A stretch of DNA of 64,000 bases from Mytilus galloprovincialis (taxonomy: Eukaryota > Mollusca > Bivalvia > Mytilida > Mytilidae), in the NCBI RefSeq assembly GCF_965363235.1, contig NC_134848.1, positions 61,900,181-61,964,180 of the forward strand, written 5' to 3'. Under the pieces are notes generated by a model. The model saw nothing but the letters and a program-made list of their open reading frames with translations, was not told the origin of the DNA and did not search any database. Shown here piece after piece: positions 1 through 13,400 of the stretch. Made by a program: the position numbers and the translations under genes. Position 1 is the first letter of the stretch. The number at the start of each line of letters is the position of its first letter.

Positions 1-245
1 AATTTCGAGTACAAAACCATAAGAGTCCCATTCGGCGCCCCGTAGACCCAGGATGATATGTTTTCATGTGGACTGTGGAGCAGGATTCGCTTACCCTTTC
101 CGGTATTTTGGTAGGAACCGTGTTGCTTTGTCGTGAGTTTTCTATGTTGTGTTCTGTCTACTGTTGATCTTGTTTGTTTTTGTCATGGCATTGTACGTTT
201 GGATTTATGGGTTTGAATATTCCTTTTGTATCTTTTCCCCCTCCT
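1..245 (+). repeat. Retroelement 3'-tail fragment (dispersed family)
   Basis: Non-coding tail of a dispersed retroelement, cut by the left edge of the window. The order of short motifs (TGTGGAGCAGGATTCGCTTA, then TTTTGGTAGG, then TTTCTATGTTGTGTT) recurs in the opposite strand at 37,390-37,570, which is direct in-window support for a repeat family. I recognise the pattern as common in mussel genomic DNA. The ORFs over it are not genes. Confidence 0.6.
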
Positions 246-299
246 TTACAATTTCCCATCCTGCTTTGTATGAGATAGTTGCCACTGAGCAGACATACC

Positions 300-385
300 A
301 AATCATCACTATCGTCGTCATCATCACCATCATCATCGTCGTCGTCGTCATCATTTATATCATCATTATTATAATCGTCATAGAT
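300..385. repeat. ATC/GTC trinucleotide microsatellite
   Basis: Interrupted (ATC)n/(GTC)n run. It produces an Ile/Val-rich reading frame on one strand and an Asp-rich one on the other. Neither has coding character outside the repeat, so the overlapping ORFs are rejected. Confidence 0.85.
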
Positions 386-420
386 ATTTATCTGACATAT
401 ACCCATACAGTTCGTTCATA

Positions 421-2330
421 GAGTGGCAGAATCAGGGGGAATTAACTTAATATATTAAAAGACCTTTGAATTGACAAAAGAAAAAGGGTAACACAAGCGA
501 CTTTACGAACGCAAGATCTACAGTGAAAAAGGGGATAAATTCTTTGAAGTACTGTTTCGAACTTTTAGCTTGCATTCATTATTGCAATTGTTTAAAAATG
601 GATAGAAATGCGAGACGAATTATTGCAATTTCAGGAAATGTTGCATGTTATACATTTATTTCCCGTGTCTGATGGAGATATTGATTACACTACCAATATG
701 TATAAACAAAGGTACAAAAATAATAATTGTAGCCGTTGTGAAGATATACCATCAAAATAGTCAACAAACCAGACCGAAACAACTAACAAAACCAAGATGC
801 AGCCTACCAAAATGGCGTCCTGCACCTGTCCCTGACACACTGTAGTAATATTCAAACGCTCACCAAACGCCTTCGGGTCGATCGTGCGAGGGCTGTATTA
901 ATAGCCATTCAATGTCGTTAAAAACTTCCATTTGATGAACTTTTATCACTTTTATCAATAACCTGGGACGATAATCCTGATGTGTCATTTTGGTTATAAT
1001 GGTAAAAATGACACTAACCGATCAATCTCTGTTCGTGAAATATCATATTTCAGGAGTTTCACATTCAAAACAGTGCTAATAAAGTTTAACTCAATTTATT
1101 TAATCTCATGGTATATATTCTAATTTATGCATTGATAAATGGCAAAGTTTGATATTTCAATTAATTGTTTGATGCTTCGGATGAATAGTGCATTTAGGCA
1201 ATATTATATGAGGGTTTACAGAACAGCAAATTCTGAGTAAAACAAGTTTTGAAAAAGGGCGAAACCATAAATATTAGCGTAACGAAATTATAAAGAATAG
1301 GGAAAAGTAATATAAAAAAATAGAGAATAATGGGGTGCTGACTTATAAAGAAAAGAGAACAATTGTCAAAATATATAAGGTATGAAGAAAGAGTTGTCGA
1401 AAATATTAGAGAATAAAAACTTAAGGACCGCATTCAAATCCTCGTATATGGTTCTTAGTCCACATCATTTTTCGACAATTTCTTTCACGAACTTCATATT
1501 GTGTGTACTTTTTAATACCACGATCTACAGCGGTGACCAACAAAGTTACATGAATGATAGACGAGTATTCTTTAGAATTTTTCAAGAAATGTCGTATACT
1601 AGGATTTTCATATATATCACATAATTATTTCTAGAAAGTAAAACATTCGGCACAAAATATCACAAAATTGTTCCTAGAAATGTCAATATTCATCACAAAA
1701 TATCACAAAATTTATGCCATGGCTTTGATTCTTTCATGTTTCCTTTCAATGCTTTAGACGTTCCTCTCTGAAATATACAACAACATTATGACGAAAGTGT
1801 ACTTCTTATTATTGCTTCAGATGTAATAACATTAATGTACCAGTTTTACTGGACTAGATGCGCTTTCGACTATTTATGTCTCTTCAGTGATGCCCGCGGC
1901 CAAAATATATGTAAGCACCAACCTTATAAAAACATTAAAGAGCTTATAAAAGAAAGCAGGTCACATTAGAAATGTTAGGGCTTGTTCAAACCCTACCCAA
2001 ATTGGCAATGGTCAAGACAATAGGTTCATAATTAGGCATTTTTAAAAAAGAAAATGCAAATAGAAAAGTGACAGATCTTTTTTTAGCCTTCAAGCGTATC
2101 TGATTAAAAAAAATCAAATCAGGACAATAAAAGGTTTTGAGTAGGTAGCTATTTTCTGGGTAGGTAGGGTTTGGGCAAACACACATATTTTTTATATGTG
2201 GCCCAAAGTATAGCCAAACCCAGAAAAAGGAATCAGAGTTATCCATGGGGGAGATATATTTCTGAATTTAAAGTTTTTTTGAAATCTTATAAGAACAGAT
2301 TTAAAAGAAGAACAGCCGTATCTCGATAAA
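421..2330. other. No gene recognised
   Basis: AT-rich sequence with only short, unrelated ORFs. A weak inverted pair (TTCAAACCCTACCCA at about 1,987 against TGGGTAGGTAGGGTTTGGG at about 2,158) may mark an old MITE. The missing last exon of the GTPase gene could lie here, but I could not place it. Confidence 0.4.
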
Positions 2331-2334
2331 TAAA

Positions 2335-2425
2335 CTATAATAATTTCGTATATACGCCAGACGCGCGTTTCGTCTACAAAGACTCATCAGTGACGCTCGA
2401 ATCGGTTAACTATTTCACTCCACAA
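2335..2425 (+). repeat. Dispersed repeat family A, fragment
   Basis: Left end of family A: AAATAAACT, then ACGCCAGACGCGCGTTTCG, then GACTCATCAGTGACGCTC. The same motif order occurs at 2,692, 8,590 (minus), 16,420 (minus) and 36,290. This copy stops after about 90 bp. Confidence 0.7.
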
Positions 2426-2468
2426 AGACTTAATTCAATATTCATATTTTAAAAATATAAACCTCTAG

Positions 2469-2657
2469 ATGATGCTTATGTATCTTTTCCACATTCTATT
2501 GCTGACTATCGGATCTGCAGATGCAGCAGATAAGGCGAATCATAAATTACTGTGTATGATTGGAAACTGCTTAAATGATAGCAGAAATCAAATATATCTA
2601 AATGGCAATTTGAATAGTATGCTTAAAGCTGCCGTAGAAAACGATAGCAAAAATTGA
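2469..2657 (+). CDS. Possible small secreted peptide (hypothetical)
   Basis: A 62-residue ORF whose first 19 residues look like a signal peptide: a hydrophobic core HILLLTI and a small-residue site SADA|AD. The mature part has two Cys (LLCMIGNC) and ends in a polar segment LNGNLNSMLKAAVENDSKN. No family is recognised. The last ~20 codons are repeated in decayed form right after the stop and again at 3,955-4,160, so the segment has undergone tandem duplication. The ORF lies on the strand opposite the GTPase gene, 3' of its last visible exon. No promoter or splice sites were identified. It may be a chance ORF, but the signal peptide plus duplicated C-terminus make it worth listing. Confidence 0.3.
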   Translation: MMLMYLFHILLLTIGSADAADKANHKLLCMIGNCLNDSRNQIYLNGNLNSMLKAAVENDSKN

Positions 2658-2700
2658 ACGTATTTTGATGGCAATCTTAACAATATGCTATATAGTTATC
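2600..2700 (+). repeat. Two tandem units of a ~65-bp peptide-end repeat
   Basis: The end of the small ORF (…NGNLNSMLKAAVENDSKN-stop) is followed directly by a second unit that still reads YFDGNLNNMLY in one frame before it breaks off at a family A insertion. Further units lie at 3,955-4,160. Confidence 0.6.
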
Positions 2701-3060
2701 AAAAGTACCAGGATTATAATTTAGTACGCCAAACGCGCGTTTCGTCTACATAAGACTCATCAGTGACGCTCATATCAAAATATTTATAAAGCCAAACAAG
2801 TACAAAGTTGAAGAGCATTGAACACCTAAAATTCCAAAGAGTTGTGCCAAATACGGCTAAGGTGATCTATAATTCTTGGGATAAGAAAATCCTTAGTTTT
2901 TCGAGAAAAAAAAATAAAGTTATGTAACAGAACATTTATAAAAATGACCATATTATTGATATTGATGTCAACACCGAAGAGCTGACTACTGGGCTAGTTA
3001 TACCCTCGGGGACGAAACGTCCACCAGCAGTGGCATTAACCCAGTGGTGTAAATAGTTAT
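2692..3060 (+). repeat. Dispersed repeat family A, full-length copy
   Basis: About 370 bp. It starts CAAAAGTACCAGGATTATAA, has the core CGCGCGTTTCGTCTAC and GACTCATCAGTGACGCTC, then a middle with GAAGAGCATTGA and AAATACGGCTAAGGT, and ends ACGAAACGTCCACCAGCAG … CCCAGTGGTGTAA. ATAGTTAT lies at both edges. It is non-coding. The same layout is complete at 36,283-36,665. Confidence 0.75.
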
Positions 3061-3498
3061 ATGGGGACGGAGTCCCCTATTACAGTAGAAAATTCAATTA
3101 AAAAAAAAAAAAATCGGGAAAATTTCCCGAATTTTTCATTGTACTAATGAACTCAAAATCGTTCAATTTTTTTTTGTCGCGTTTTTGAATTTCCGGATCT
3201 GCGCAGAAATCTACTTCCGTTTCCGGTCTTGTTTACATGAGACTTTGAATAAAATGTATATTTATCAGTCTAAGAAAGGAACTAATACTAATTCATTTAA
3301 AAAAAAAAATGTTTGTTTTTAAACAAACGTTACCTGATGACAGCGTTTCTTTGTTTACATTGAATATGACGTCATAACTTAAATAACGTCACAACTAAAA
3401 TCCCTAACAACAGAACCAAAATCGGAAACGTTACGGTATTTCCGTTTCTCTTTTTAACATTGTTGATTTAAAAAAAATCTCATAGACTTCGTCCCCAT
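3061..3498. mobile_element. MITE-like element with TIR ATGGGGACGGAGTC
   Basis: The ends are inverted: ATGGGGACGGAGTC at the left and GACTTCGTCCCCAT at the right. The interior is non-coding, with an A-run and a short palindrome CGGGAAAATTTCCCG. It sits directly against the right end of the family A copy. No clear target duplication. Confidence 0.55.
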
Positions 3499-3529
3499 TC
3501 ACAGGTAATGCCTGCCTCATATTAATTTA

Positions 3530-3923
3530 AGGTGGTACCTAACACTACAGGGAGATAACTCTGTAAAATAGGCAGAACGTTTTAATGACGTCGTGTTGTA
3601 AAGGGCATACGATACAGTTTAGATCATGTATTTAAATTTTGATGAAAATTTGCACGTAGGCTCTTTTTTACCAGAGTAAATCAAATATGTAATAAAAAAT
3701 ATACCTTCATGTGCTTTTTTGAGTAAATTGAGGTTCTCAATGATCAAAATATTTTTTTTGTCAAACTGCTATATAACCAGTGTATTTTTACTGATTAAAC
3801 ACTTGGTTCAATTTTTTTGAAATTTCTATATTTTTGTCAAAGGTTCAAAGTACATACTTTGTCAAAGTTTTAAGAAAATTAAACGAGCCAAATTAATTTT
3901 AATTCAGGTGTTGGGTACCACCT
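3530..3923. mobile_element. MITE with TIR AGGTGGTACC (copy 1)
   Basis: Inverted ends AGGTGGTACCTAACACT and GGTGTTGGGTACCACCT. A second, shorter copy in the opposite orientation (35,079-35,323) shares the ends and the interior motifs CAGGGAGATAACTCTGTAAA and GTTTGACAAA. No ORF; non-autonomous. Confidence 0.75.
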
Positions 3924-3954
3924 TTTAAAATACGCCAGACACGCGTTTTAAAGC

Positions 3955-4160
3955 GACAGCAAAAATTGAACGTATTTTGATGGCAATCTGAACAGTATGC
4001 TATAATCTGCTGTAGAACACGATAGCAAAAATTGAACGTACATGTATTTTGATGGCAATCTTAACAGTATGCTATAATCTGCTGTAGAACACGATATAAA
4101 AAATTAAACTAAAGAACACGATAGCAAAAATCGATCTTTTTTGATGACAATTAAAGCAGG
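3955..4160 (+). repeat. Decayed tandem copies of the small-peptide end unit
   Basis: Three or more ~65-bp units containing TTTTGATGGCAATCT…AACAGTATGCTATAATCTGC and ACACGATAGCAAAAATTGA. Read in the matching frame they give YFDGNLNSML-stop-SAVEHDSKN-stop, clearly related to the end of the ORF at 2,469-2,657. The units before and after 2,700-3,950 look like one array split by the family A and MITE insertions. Confidence 0.65.
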
Positions 4161-4385
4161 AGGCTTAAATCTGCTATAGTACACGATTTTTATTGTCAAT
4201 ATCATGAAAACAGATCACATTGCACGGTAGCAAACTCATGTGTTTTAATGACAACCAGCAACACACATGAATATTGTATTGTCCAGAGTCATAGCCGGCT
4301 GTATCGTCCTACATAAGAAATTATAACTTATAATCTTTAACAAAATTGCAAAAAAGGTAAAGTGTTTTTTGCTTTGAATACTTAC

Positions 4386-4490
4386 CAGTTCTATAAGTTT
4401 TTCCACCACTGATTTAAATGTCAGATCTATGTTTATATCAGCCTTAGCACTGACTTCCTTGTACATACTTATGTTGTTGGCAGCTGCTGT
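4386..4490 (-). CDS. GTPase exon 7 (G5 SAK)
   Basis: 105 nt, 35 codons: TAAANNISMYKEVSAKADIN and so on to FKSVVEKLIEL. The SAK box and helix 5 are clear. Acceptor TACTTTATAG, donor GTAAGTA. The donor shows that at least one more exon follows; reading through gives no prenylation motif. Confidence 0.85.
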
Positions 4491-7400
4491 CTATAAAGTA
4501 AAGCACAGTTGGTATATAAAATTGAGAATGGAAATGGGGAATGGTATATACCATGTAAAAAAATATATATAAAGACGTAGTATCCAATCTATTAGGCATA
4601 GCAACGGTGTACTGGATATTGTTAAATTATTTTTCTGTTCTTTATTGGTATATACCATGTAAAAATATATATATAAAGACGTAGTATCCAATCTATTAGG
4701 CATAGCAACGGTGTACTGGATATTGTTAAATTATTTTTCTGTTCTTTATTGGATCCATCATTTCAGTTTCTATCATATCACTGTTTGTGCTCATTGAGAA
4801 TTAGATTTCATTGCGGGTTTATCTGTGCTTTTGTTTTATTCCACTTTTTGTTTGAATATTTTGTTTTTTGTTTTGATTTTTATCTATAAAAAAAAATATG
4901 ACTTGCACATCTTCAATATTTGTCCAGAATCACCAAAAACTACTTTCTTAACCTACATGTATGTAAAGAATGTTGTAAATTTTACTTTGATATAAACTTG
5001 CGCAGAAAAGGTTGAAACCTAACCCCTAAACAAAAAGGGATTATTATAAACGCATTTTGTCTGCTGGTGGACTTTCAGTCCCCGAGGGTTTCATTAGCTC
5101 AGTAGTCAGTACTTCGGTACTGACATGTTTTATAACAAACATTTCTATAAATTGTCCATTTATAAATTTTGAAATCATACAATAACTAAGGTTTCAACTC
5201 CCTCAGGCAAAGTTGACCTTAGATGAATTTGGCTATTTGTTTTAGGTATTTTTGTAATATAGCTCTTCAACTGTTTCGGTACTTATACATCCCTCGTATT
5301 TCAAATGTTTGGCTTTGAGCGTTCCTGATGAAGGTAAATCCAGAAAAGCGCTTCGGAAGCATGAAATTATTAAACGTCTTGCTTTCAATTTTGTAAGAGT
5401 TATTGATATGTAAATGAGCCGTTGACTCATGAACTTTACACAGAAGATGTTTGGACTTTTATCGGTGAGTGAGTAAATCTGACTCAATTTACAAATCAAT
5501 GACCTCCAAAATCATCATATTATAAAATTACTTATTTCGCTAGTAATAACGCGATCATTCTATCGTTCTTTACCAATGTCGATATAAACACATGTTTATA
5601 CTGTAACATACCTTTCTAAGTTGATTTTTTATATAGCGTTTAATTTCTTGAACACATGTTTAGACTATAACATACCGTTCTAAGTTGATTTTTTACGGTA
5701 TGTTAAATTTTAAAAACACATGTTTAGACTTTAACATACCCTTTAAAGTTGATGTTGTGTTACAGAACGTTAAATTTCTTAAACACATGTTTAGACTATA
5801 ACACACCTTTCTAATTTGATTGTTTTTTAGAACGTTTAATTTCTTAAACACATGTTTAAACTATAACCATGATTACATACCTTTCTAAGTTGATTTTCTT
5901 TTACAGAACGTTTAATTTCTTTGGGTTCGTCGTTGTCAGACGTCTGCAAAGAAGCAATATAATAACAAATGCTATAAAATCTTTATATTTCAAAATTTTA
6001 GTAAAATATCCAGTATCAGGTATAAGTACCTACAATTCTGTAATGAGGTTCTGGATGGATGCTCCTTCACTTCTGTATTAATTAATGTTTAAGGACATTT
6101 TTCTATTCTATTGATATAGTTTGCTTATTATTCTCTATTATTTTTTTTCCAGCACCTCATTATTCTCTGTTCTTTATTTTTCAAGAATATAATCCCATTT
6201 GTTAAAACTAAAAAGTTTTAAAGTAGAGGGTTTACCCGATACAATCATTAGGATTGTGCAAAGGCATGTCATATGATCTTAAATATACGCAAAGGCAAAT
6301 CTAAAAGGCAAAGGCAAATGATATTTACTTATATTAAGGCAAATAGTTGCCAACATGTAAATGCGTTACTAGATATTTAGTCATTCATATATAGATTGGA
6401 CCATTGGTTTTCCTGTTTGAATGGATTTACATTACTAATTTTGGAGGCCCTTTATAGCTTTCTGTTCGGTGTGCGCTAAAGCTTCGTGTAGCAGGCCGTA
6501 CCTTGAATTATAATAGTTTACTTTTATAAATTGTTATTTGGATGGAGAGTTGTCTCCTTGGCACTCATACCACATCTTCCTTTATCTATATAACTTACCT
6601 CACTGCTCCATCTAACATCAGTTGCTGAAAGGTCTGTTTTATTTCCTATTATCATCAGGAGAGGGTCATCATCCTGTTTAATAAAAACACACACCTATGC
6701 ATCTTAATTGATATTTTATAGTATGTTTTTCTATGCTGTGATGTTATGCTATTATTTCAGGTTAGGGTAAAGGTTGGTGCTTGTTTAAACGTTCAAACAC
6801 GCTGTATTTGATTTTCCCTGTCTTAATTCACGAACATGTTGTTCATTGATTGTCGTTTGTTGAAGTGGTTCATAAGTATTTCTAGTCCGTACTTAGACCT
6901 AAAATGGTTTACTCCGCAGGCCACACCTGATTGTTTGGTAGTAATGTTTACTGTATATTATTTTGTTATTGTTATTAGTCTTTGCATTTGTTTTTATTTT
7001 GACCATGCTGTCTAATCACCACCCCAGTAGTCAGCACGTCATTGTTGACATGAATTATCATTTTCATAATTATACATTATCTGTTTACAAAACATTGAAT
7101 GTTTTCGAAATACTACTTATGATCTAGATAAAGGCAGTAGTAGTATACAGATGTTCAATAGTGACAGTCGTAATTCGATTCAACTGAAACAAATCCGGGT
7201 CATAAATCGAAACCGAGAGAAACACAGTACATCAACTACAAAAGGAAAACAACGGAACAACAGAAACACTGAACTGCTACAAAAACAAAAGCCAACATAC
7301 AAAAAACGAACTACTTGACAAAAACTTCCAGATACCTGACTTGGTACAGGACATTTAAGAAAGAAAATGGTGAGTTGAACCTGGTTTAATGGTTAGCCAG

Positions 7401-10400
7401 TGACAAGCCAAACATCCCGCTTATATGACAATGTTGAAAATACAGCTAAAATGACAACATCATCTGAAAGGAATACACTCAGTACAAATAAATGCAAGCC
7501 TATTCAGTACAAAGAAACACACAAATAAACAACTTAATAGTACATTTCAACTTGTCAATCTCTGAATTACGCCAGGAACAGATTAACATAAATCTGTCAG
7601 GTAAACCTTTTTGGTCATCAATGCTCTTCAGCTTCGTACTTTATTTGCCTGTTTAACTTTAATTATAGCGTCACTGATGAGACATTTGTAGACGAATCAT
7701 GTTAGTATGGTCAAAGGTAATATATTTTTTTATTGCTTCAGGATAATTCGCCTTTTCAGAATCAGAAGAATCATGGTTAGTTTCATTGGTCGTACCCAAA
7801 AATGAAAATAACGTCACGTCATTGGTTGAATTTTCATTGTTGATGCCATTTTTAACCAATCACGACGTTTTGGTGTAAACTTTTGAAAATATTACCCAGG
7901 ATACATTAAATTCTGAAAGGCAAATTCTACTGTTGCGAGAACGAAATGAATTAAGTCTTACCTCTGGTGAGGAACCAATCGCCGAATTTTCATTGACATC
8001 CTGAAGCTTCTGTAGAAAAAAAATACCAGATTTTATAACTCAAAACAACAAAAGTTTATAAAATATGAAAGATATAATTTTAAACCAAAAACTGAATTGG
8101 AAAATGTTCTATTTATATGGATAAAATTTAAAATAATTATTTTAAAACAGTTTGTATTTCACTTGTTTCATTTTTATTTTAAGTTTTTATATTTTTTTTA
8201 ACTTGCCTTGGAGTTCAGTATTTATTGTTATAGATATGTTTTGCTATCATCTGAAACAACTCGTGTTTCATCATAAATAGATCATTATTACTGATTATAT
8301 TATTCTCTGTTTACAATGTGCAATCGAATGTGGATGGATATTGTTATTAAGGCGTAAGTGGAAGTATCTATTTCTTAAATTTGAGTTTTTTGAAATACTA
8401 AGGCTTTTCTACCTCAGGCATAGATCATCTCAGCTGTATTTGGCAAAACTTTTAGTAATTGTGGGTCTCAATGCCCGTCAACTTCGTACTTTTTTTGGCC
8501 TTTTTAACTTTTTTGGATTTGAGCGTCACTAATGAGTCTTTTGTAGACGAGACGCGTGTCTGGCGTATATACTAAATTTAGTCCGGGTATCTATGATGAG
8601 TTTATTTAAACTATTAAAACGCCAATCTAGTGTAACATGTGTAATGTATTGAATGGATATGGAGGAAAGACTTTAAGACACTGTTTTAAGGATGTTCTCT
8701 ACTCCGTTTAAAAATAACAAGCTTTTAAAATGGCTGTTATGAATTGATAGTATATAAATAAAGAAACTAAAAAAGCAACAAAAAAATGGAGGGTCCATGT
8801 GCTTGTTTTCGAGATGTAAGCCTTTGAAAAATTGGCGGGAAATAATTCTCTCGAGATTTTTCATATATTTAACATTGGCACCTTTTTTGTTTCAAAAACT
8901 ATGAAAAAATAATAAGGATTTTATAACACTTTGAAATATGTCTTTTTACACTTTATGTAATAAAATTATAAAAAGAAAAGTAAGGGTTAGTGGGCAAAAT
9001 TTGTTAATAGCAATACATGGATAAAACCAGAGGATTCTGAAAATCTGGCAAAAATTAAAAAAAATAGAGGAGTAAACATCCTTAATCTAATAAATGTGCA
9101 GTTAAGCAAGTTTAAAACCCCAGACCGTCATATTTTTCTTTTTTGACAACAACGCAAACAAAAACTCATTCTCATTATACTACATTTCATCGTCATTAAA
9201 ACTTTCAAGATTCTTTGTTTAGATTCTAGCGCCATTGATTAATCGTGTGTATACGTAACAAATGACTTGCGTACCAAATCATAAATTAAGCCTGGTATTT
9301 GTGATTAGTATGTTCTGTAAAGGTTCAATTTCGGACCTGAGCAGGTTAAAAATTGTAACAATGCTGCAAAGGTGGCAATGTGGTCTCTAAAGTTTTGGAG
9401 GGAGTTACAGAACTATATATAGAACTATGTGGATAAAAGCAAAAAGGGGAATTTTTTTTTAAATTCAGAAAAAAAGGCAAACAAACTAAAAAAAACGAGA
9501 ATAATGGTCATAGTAAATAAAGAACAGGGGGATAAATTATGAAAAGTCAAAGAAGCAAGAACCCCTCCCCCTAAAAAATTCCTATAATTCAACAATATAT
9601 TGCATGTAGGAAATGTGACGTTGACACCTTTCGAGTACTACATTGTAAAATGAAATTGAAAAATTTATCCATATTTACTATATTCCAAAGGTGACAAACT
9701 AAAAATGTTGTCAACATTGTGAAACCGTTAACATGTCTACTGCAGTAAAAATGTACATATATGATATATACCCTCTTCTTTGTCATTTGGATCCACTCTG
9801 GAATCTTTCTGAAAGACTTTTCCTTTGAAATATCATAGACAATTATGACAGCCTGTAATATTGAAAAATAAAACATTAATCATGTTCACTATTCGACATT
9901 TTCTCAACTTTCTTCTCCGATTTACAAAATAAATACAATGAATGTTAACATTAAATTATAACAGTCTCAAATCTGTTTAACTCGATAAATAAGAAGCTGA
10001 TAAATATAAGACAGGTCAGGACAAATATTATCTCTTGTAAACGTACAAATCAAAATCAACAACACATCTTTGAGCGAATTGTAACAATATAATGAACTAC
10101 GCCTTATATACACACACCACCCGTCATGCATAACCACAGTAAAAATGCAACAAAAGGACCCTATATCGAAACATTAACATAGCAGACGACTATATTGTGG
10201 TATCATTAGTTACAAAAAAAACTGTCAGTCAATATAAGAAGACGTGATACACCAAAAAGTAATTTATTCACAATTAGATACACAAGAATTTAACATATTT
10301 TGTAATTTTTTAAAAATATTTCTATCAATACAGTCATTTATCTCAAAGTTTCAGATTTTAATCAGAATGTATCTAATTACATGGACTATGAGTTTAAACA

Positions 10401-13400
10401 AATGATAAACTTACATCTGCAGCATCTATAAACTTATGAATAATACCCCTTTGTATGTGATGTCCGCCCGTGTCACTACAAAAGAAAAATTATAATAATT
10501 TAAAAAGATTAATGAAAGTATGACAATTTTCTAAAAATTATAAAATACATAAAGAAGCTAAGGTTACAACTTCCTCAGGTAAAATTTACCTTAATCAGAT
10601 TTGACTATTTTTGTAGTAACTTTTTGTTGTACAGCTCGCAAGCTGTTTGGGGTCTTATACATCTTTGGGTTTCAAATATTTTGATTTGAGCGTGTAGTTT
10701 ACTCCGGAAAAGCGCTCCGGATGCATCAAATGTATAACGTGATGTTTTCATTTTTTTTTAAATAGCCATAAATACGACAGGCATATCAAAGAGAGAGCAG
10801 TCTAAGGAGTTTATCCGATAGTACAGTTATTACAAGTCTGTCAGCTCTGTCGTTGTGATTTTTCACTGACACCGAAATGTTTTAATCGACACTGTTATAT
10901 TTTATGTTATTTGAAACCCATGTATTGTCTGATAAACAACTACAAGAAGTATGATAAATCATCAGATTGTTCTGCAGAGCTGGATCAAACCAGTTTTAAA
11001 AGAGGGCTAACAACCCAGGATAAACAATGGGGGTAACAGCCATATTTCCCTATTCAAAAGAATTGATCGTAAACAAAAGTGCATTGAAACCCCCATAAAC
11101 ACAACATGGATCCGGCACTGTTCTTTTTCTATTTGGTTATAGTAGTTTATCAACTAATGAATATAATACCGGTCTTCGACAGAAAGACATGTCACGGTAC
11201 CCGGTCAATTTATGTCCAAGCTGTACGTATAAGCTTCTAAATATACCGTCTTTTTACAAAGGAGTAGCAAACATCAATCTATAAGTCTGGCTAAGTTCAA
11301 TCGACGCCCAACCCCACGACCTTGTATTCGAGGCAAACAGTTACCATAAAGCTACGGAGACAAGTCTCTGAAATTGACTGATTACTCAAGAGAATGGTTC
11401 CCTGTACCACTTGTATTGTTTTTTTCTTCATTTTATAGATATAATCAAAGTTAAAGAATGTACTTACAAAATTAATAAACTAACTGTGTCGTTTCCAACT
11501 TTGAAGTTAGGTATTCTAACTTTATCAGCCCCTGTAAGAAAAGGAGAACATCAATATATATATATAAGTAAAAATATATTTTAGTCTTTTTTGCATATTT
11601 AGTTTCGCATGTATTAAATTAGTTTTACAAGCTTGGTTTTCAAAGTTTGTTGCTCAAGGTATGTAGATATGAGACATTAGTGCAGAAGACACGACACAGT
11701 TATTTAATATTATGTTAATTTTGATGTCATTAATTCGGCGATTGTTTATTCTACATTCATAAATTTAATTTTGGATGTAACGCGTCTTCTGATTGGCTGA
11801 TGTTGTTTTGTTTATCAGCTTATAGACATAATTTAGTCATGTGACCGTGACGTCATCAACGTTTTTTCACGGGTTTCACTGTTTTTAAATGGACTTTATA
11901 TTTAATTATAAGAAATAACTGTAATATTTTTTCTGTCTATTCGAAATAACATAAAAAATGTGTTGAACACTAAATAACCCGCGTAGCCAGTTATTTTAAA
12001 GTATTCACCACAATTTTTATGTTATTTCGAATAGACAGAAAAAAGATTACAGCTATTTCTTACAATTTAATTCTAAATTCCATTTTAAACCATAGACAGA
12101 AAAAATATTACAGTCATTCCTTAAATAATTTCAGATGCGTTATATGTATCAGGAAACGTAAGAAATTACGAGACGAAATTGTCCTAAATAATGATTTTTT
12201 ATTTTGTTTTTCTTACATGTTTTTCAAACAACTAGACACTATTCATTTTTATTTATCTTAATATCAAGAATGATATTAAAGCTTGGATACTGCGTATAAT
12301 ATATAAAATGGAATTGTGAAATATATATTTATGACTTTGTTTAATTTTATTTTGGGTCAATAAATAAGACTCAATATTACATGTATAATGTAGATAAATG
12401 TTATGATTATGTACTTATTGAACCATATAATCTAGTACAATTGTACCAGATATTATTAAAGGATGATACCCCTTAGTTTCCTTTTGTAACAAAATGACAA
12501 GCAATATTCCAATATCATTTAATAATTTCATTGTTCTTTTTATTCTTTTTACTTTTTTTTATTTTTTTCGTTTCATCGATGATTGGTTTATATATGCGCG
12601 AATAGTAGGGTTACGTGTTTTTGTTAATTTGAATTGAGTAGTGCATTTAAAAGTTTCATCGAAATTTTTCAAATTTACAATGTTGATTTTTTTTGTAAAT
12701 GAATATCACATACTTAAAATTTATAGTCATATATTTTTTTATATCATTAACTTGGTCGTTATTATTTCTATCTGTATTTGTTCTAACCCCCTCCCCCCTT
12801 TCATCAAAATCTAAATAATATGCAAAGTTGAAATCTATTGTGATGATGAACGAAAAATGCTAATGTAATTAGTGGAGTCAAAGTTTTAATCCTATTGACC
12901 TGACGGATATTTTGAATCTGAGGAAGATGGTAAACTGATTTTTGCTATTATTTTTAACGTATATTACTTATCAATCTAACCGAAAATGTCTTTTGCGTAC
13001 TGTAAAGGAAGAATAATATCTACCTGTACTATTTATGATACTAGTATAAGAAATGAATTATTTATTTTTTTAAATAGAATTTTTTTCCGATCCCTTGTAA
13101 TTCTCTCACTAAATTTATCTGTGTAAAGAGGTTGTGTGATTAAAAAAAAACTATATTGATGAATTCGCATATAAACATTATACGTTAAATATTATTATTA
13201 TATTAAAAGTTTGATATATTTTTTTTTTAGTAGTCCTTCTGTCATCGATTAAACATACTTTAATTATATCTATCCTACAATGAGGACAGTCTGTCACTAT
13301 CCAAGTACTATCTTTATGCTAATGCAGGTTATCTATTATCATAAGAGTGTACTAGGAGAGTGTTCAGATCATATCTTCTAGAATATTGCTGTTTGTATTT

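Noticed and set aside
1986-2246. 86-residue minus-strand ORF
   Set aside because: It spans a weak inverted-repeat remnant and shows no recognised motif.
5585-5930. A duplicated micro-exon of the GTPase gene (donor-like GTATGT in each unit)
   Set aside because: Exons 6 and 7 join in phase with the expected NKTD…SAK spacing without it, so nothing indicates that it is an exon.
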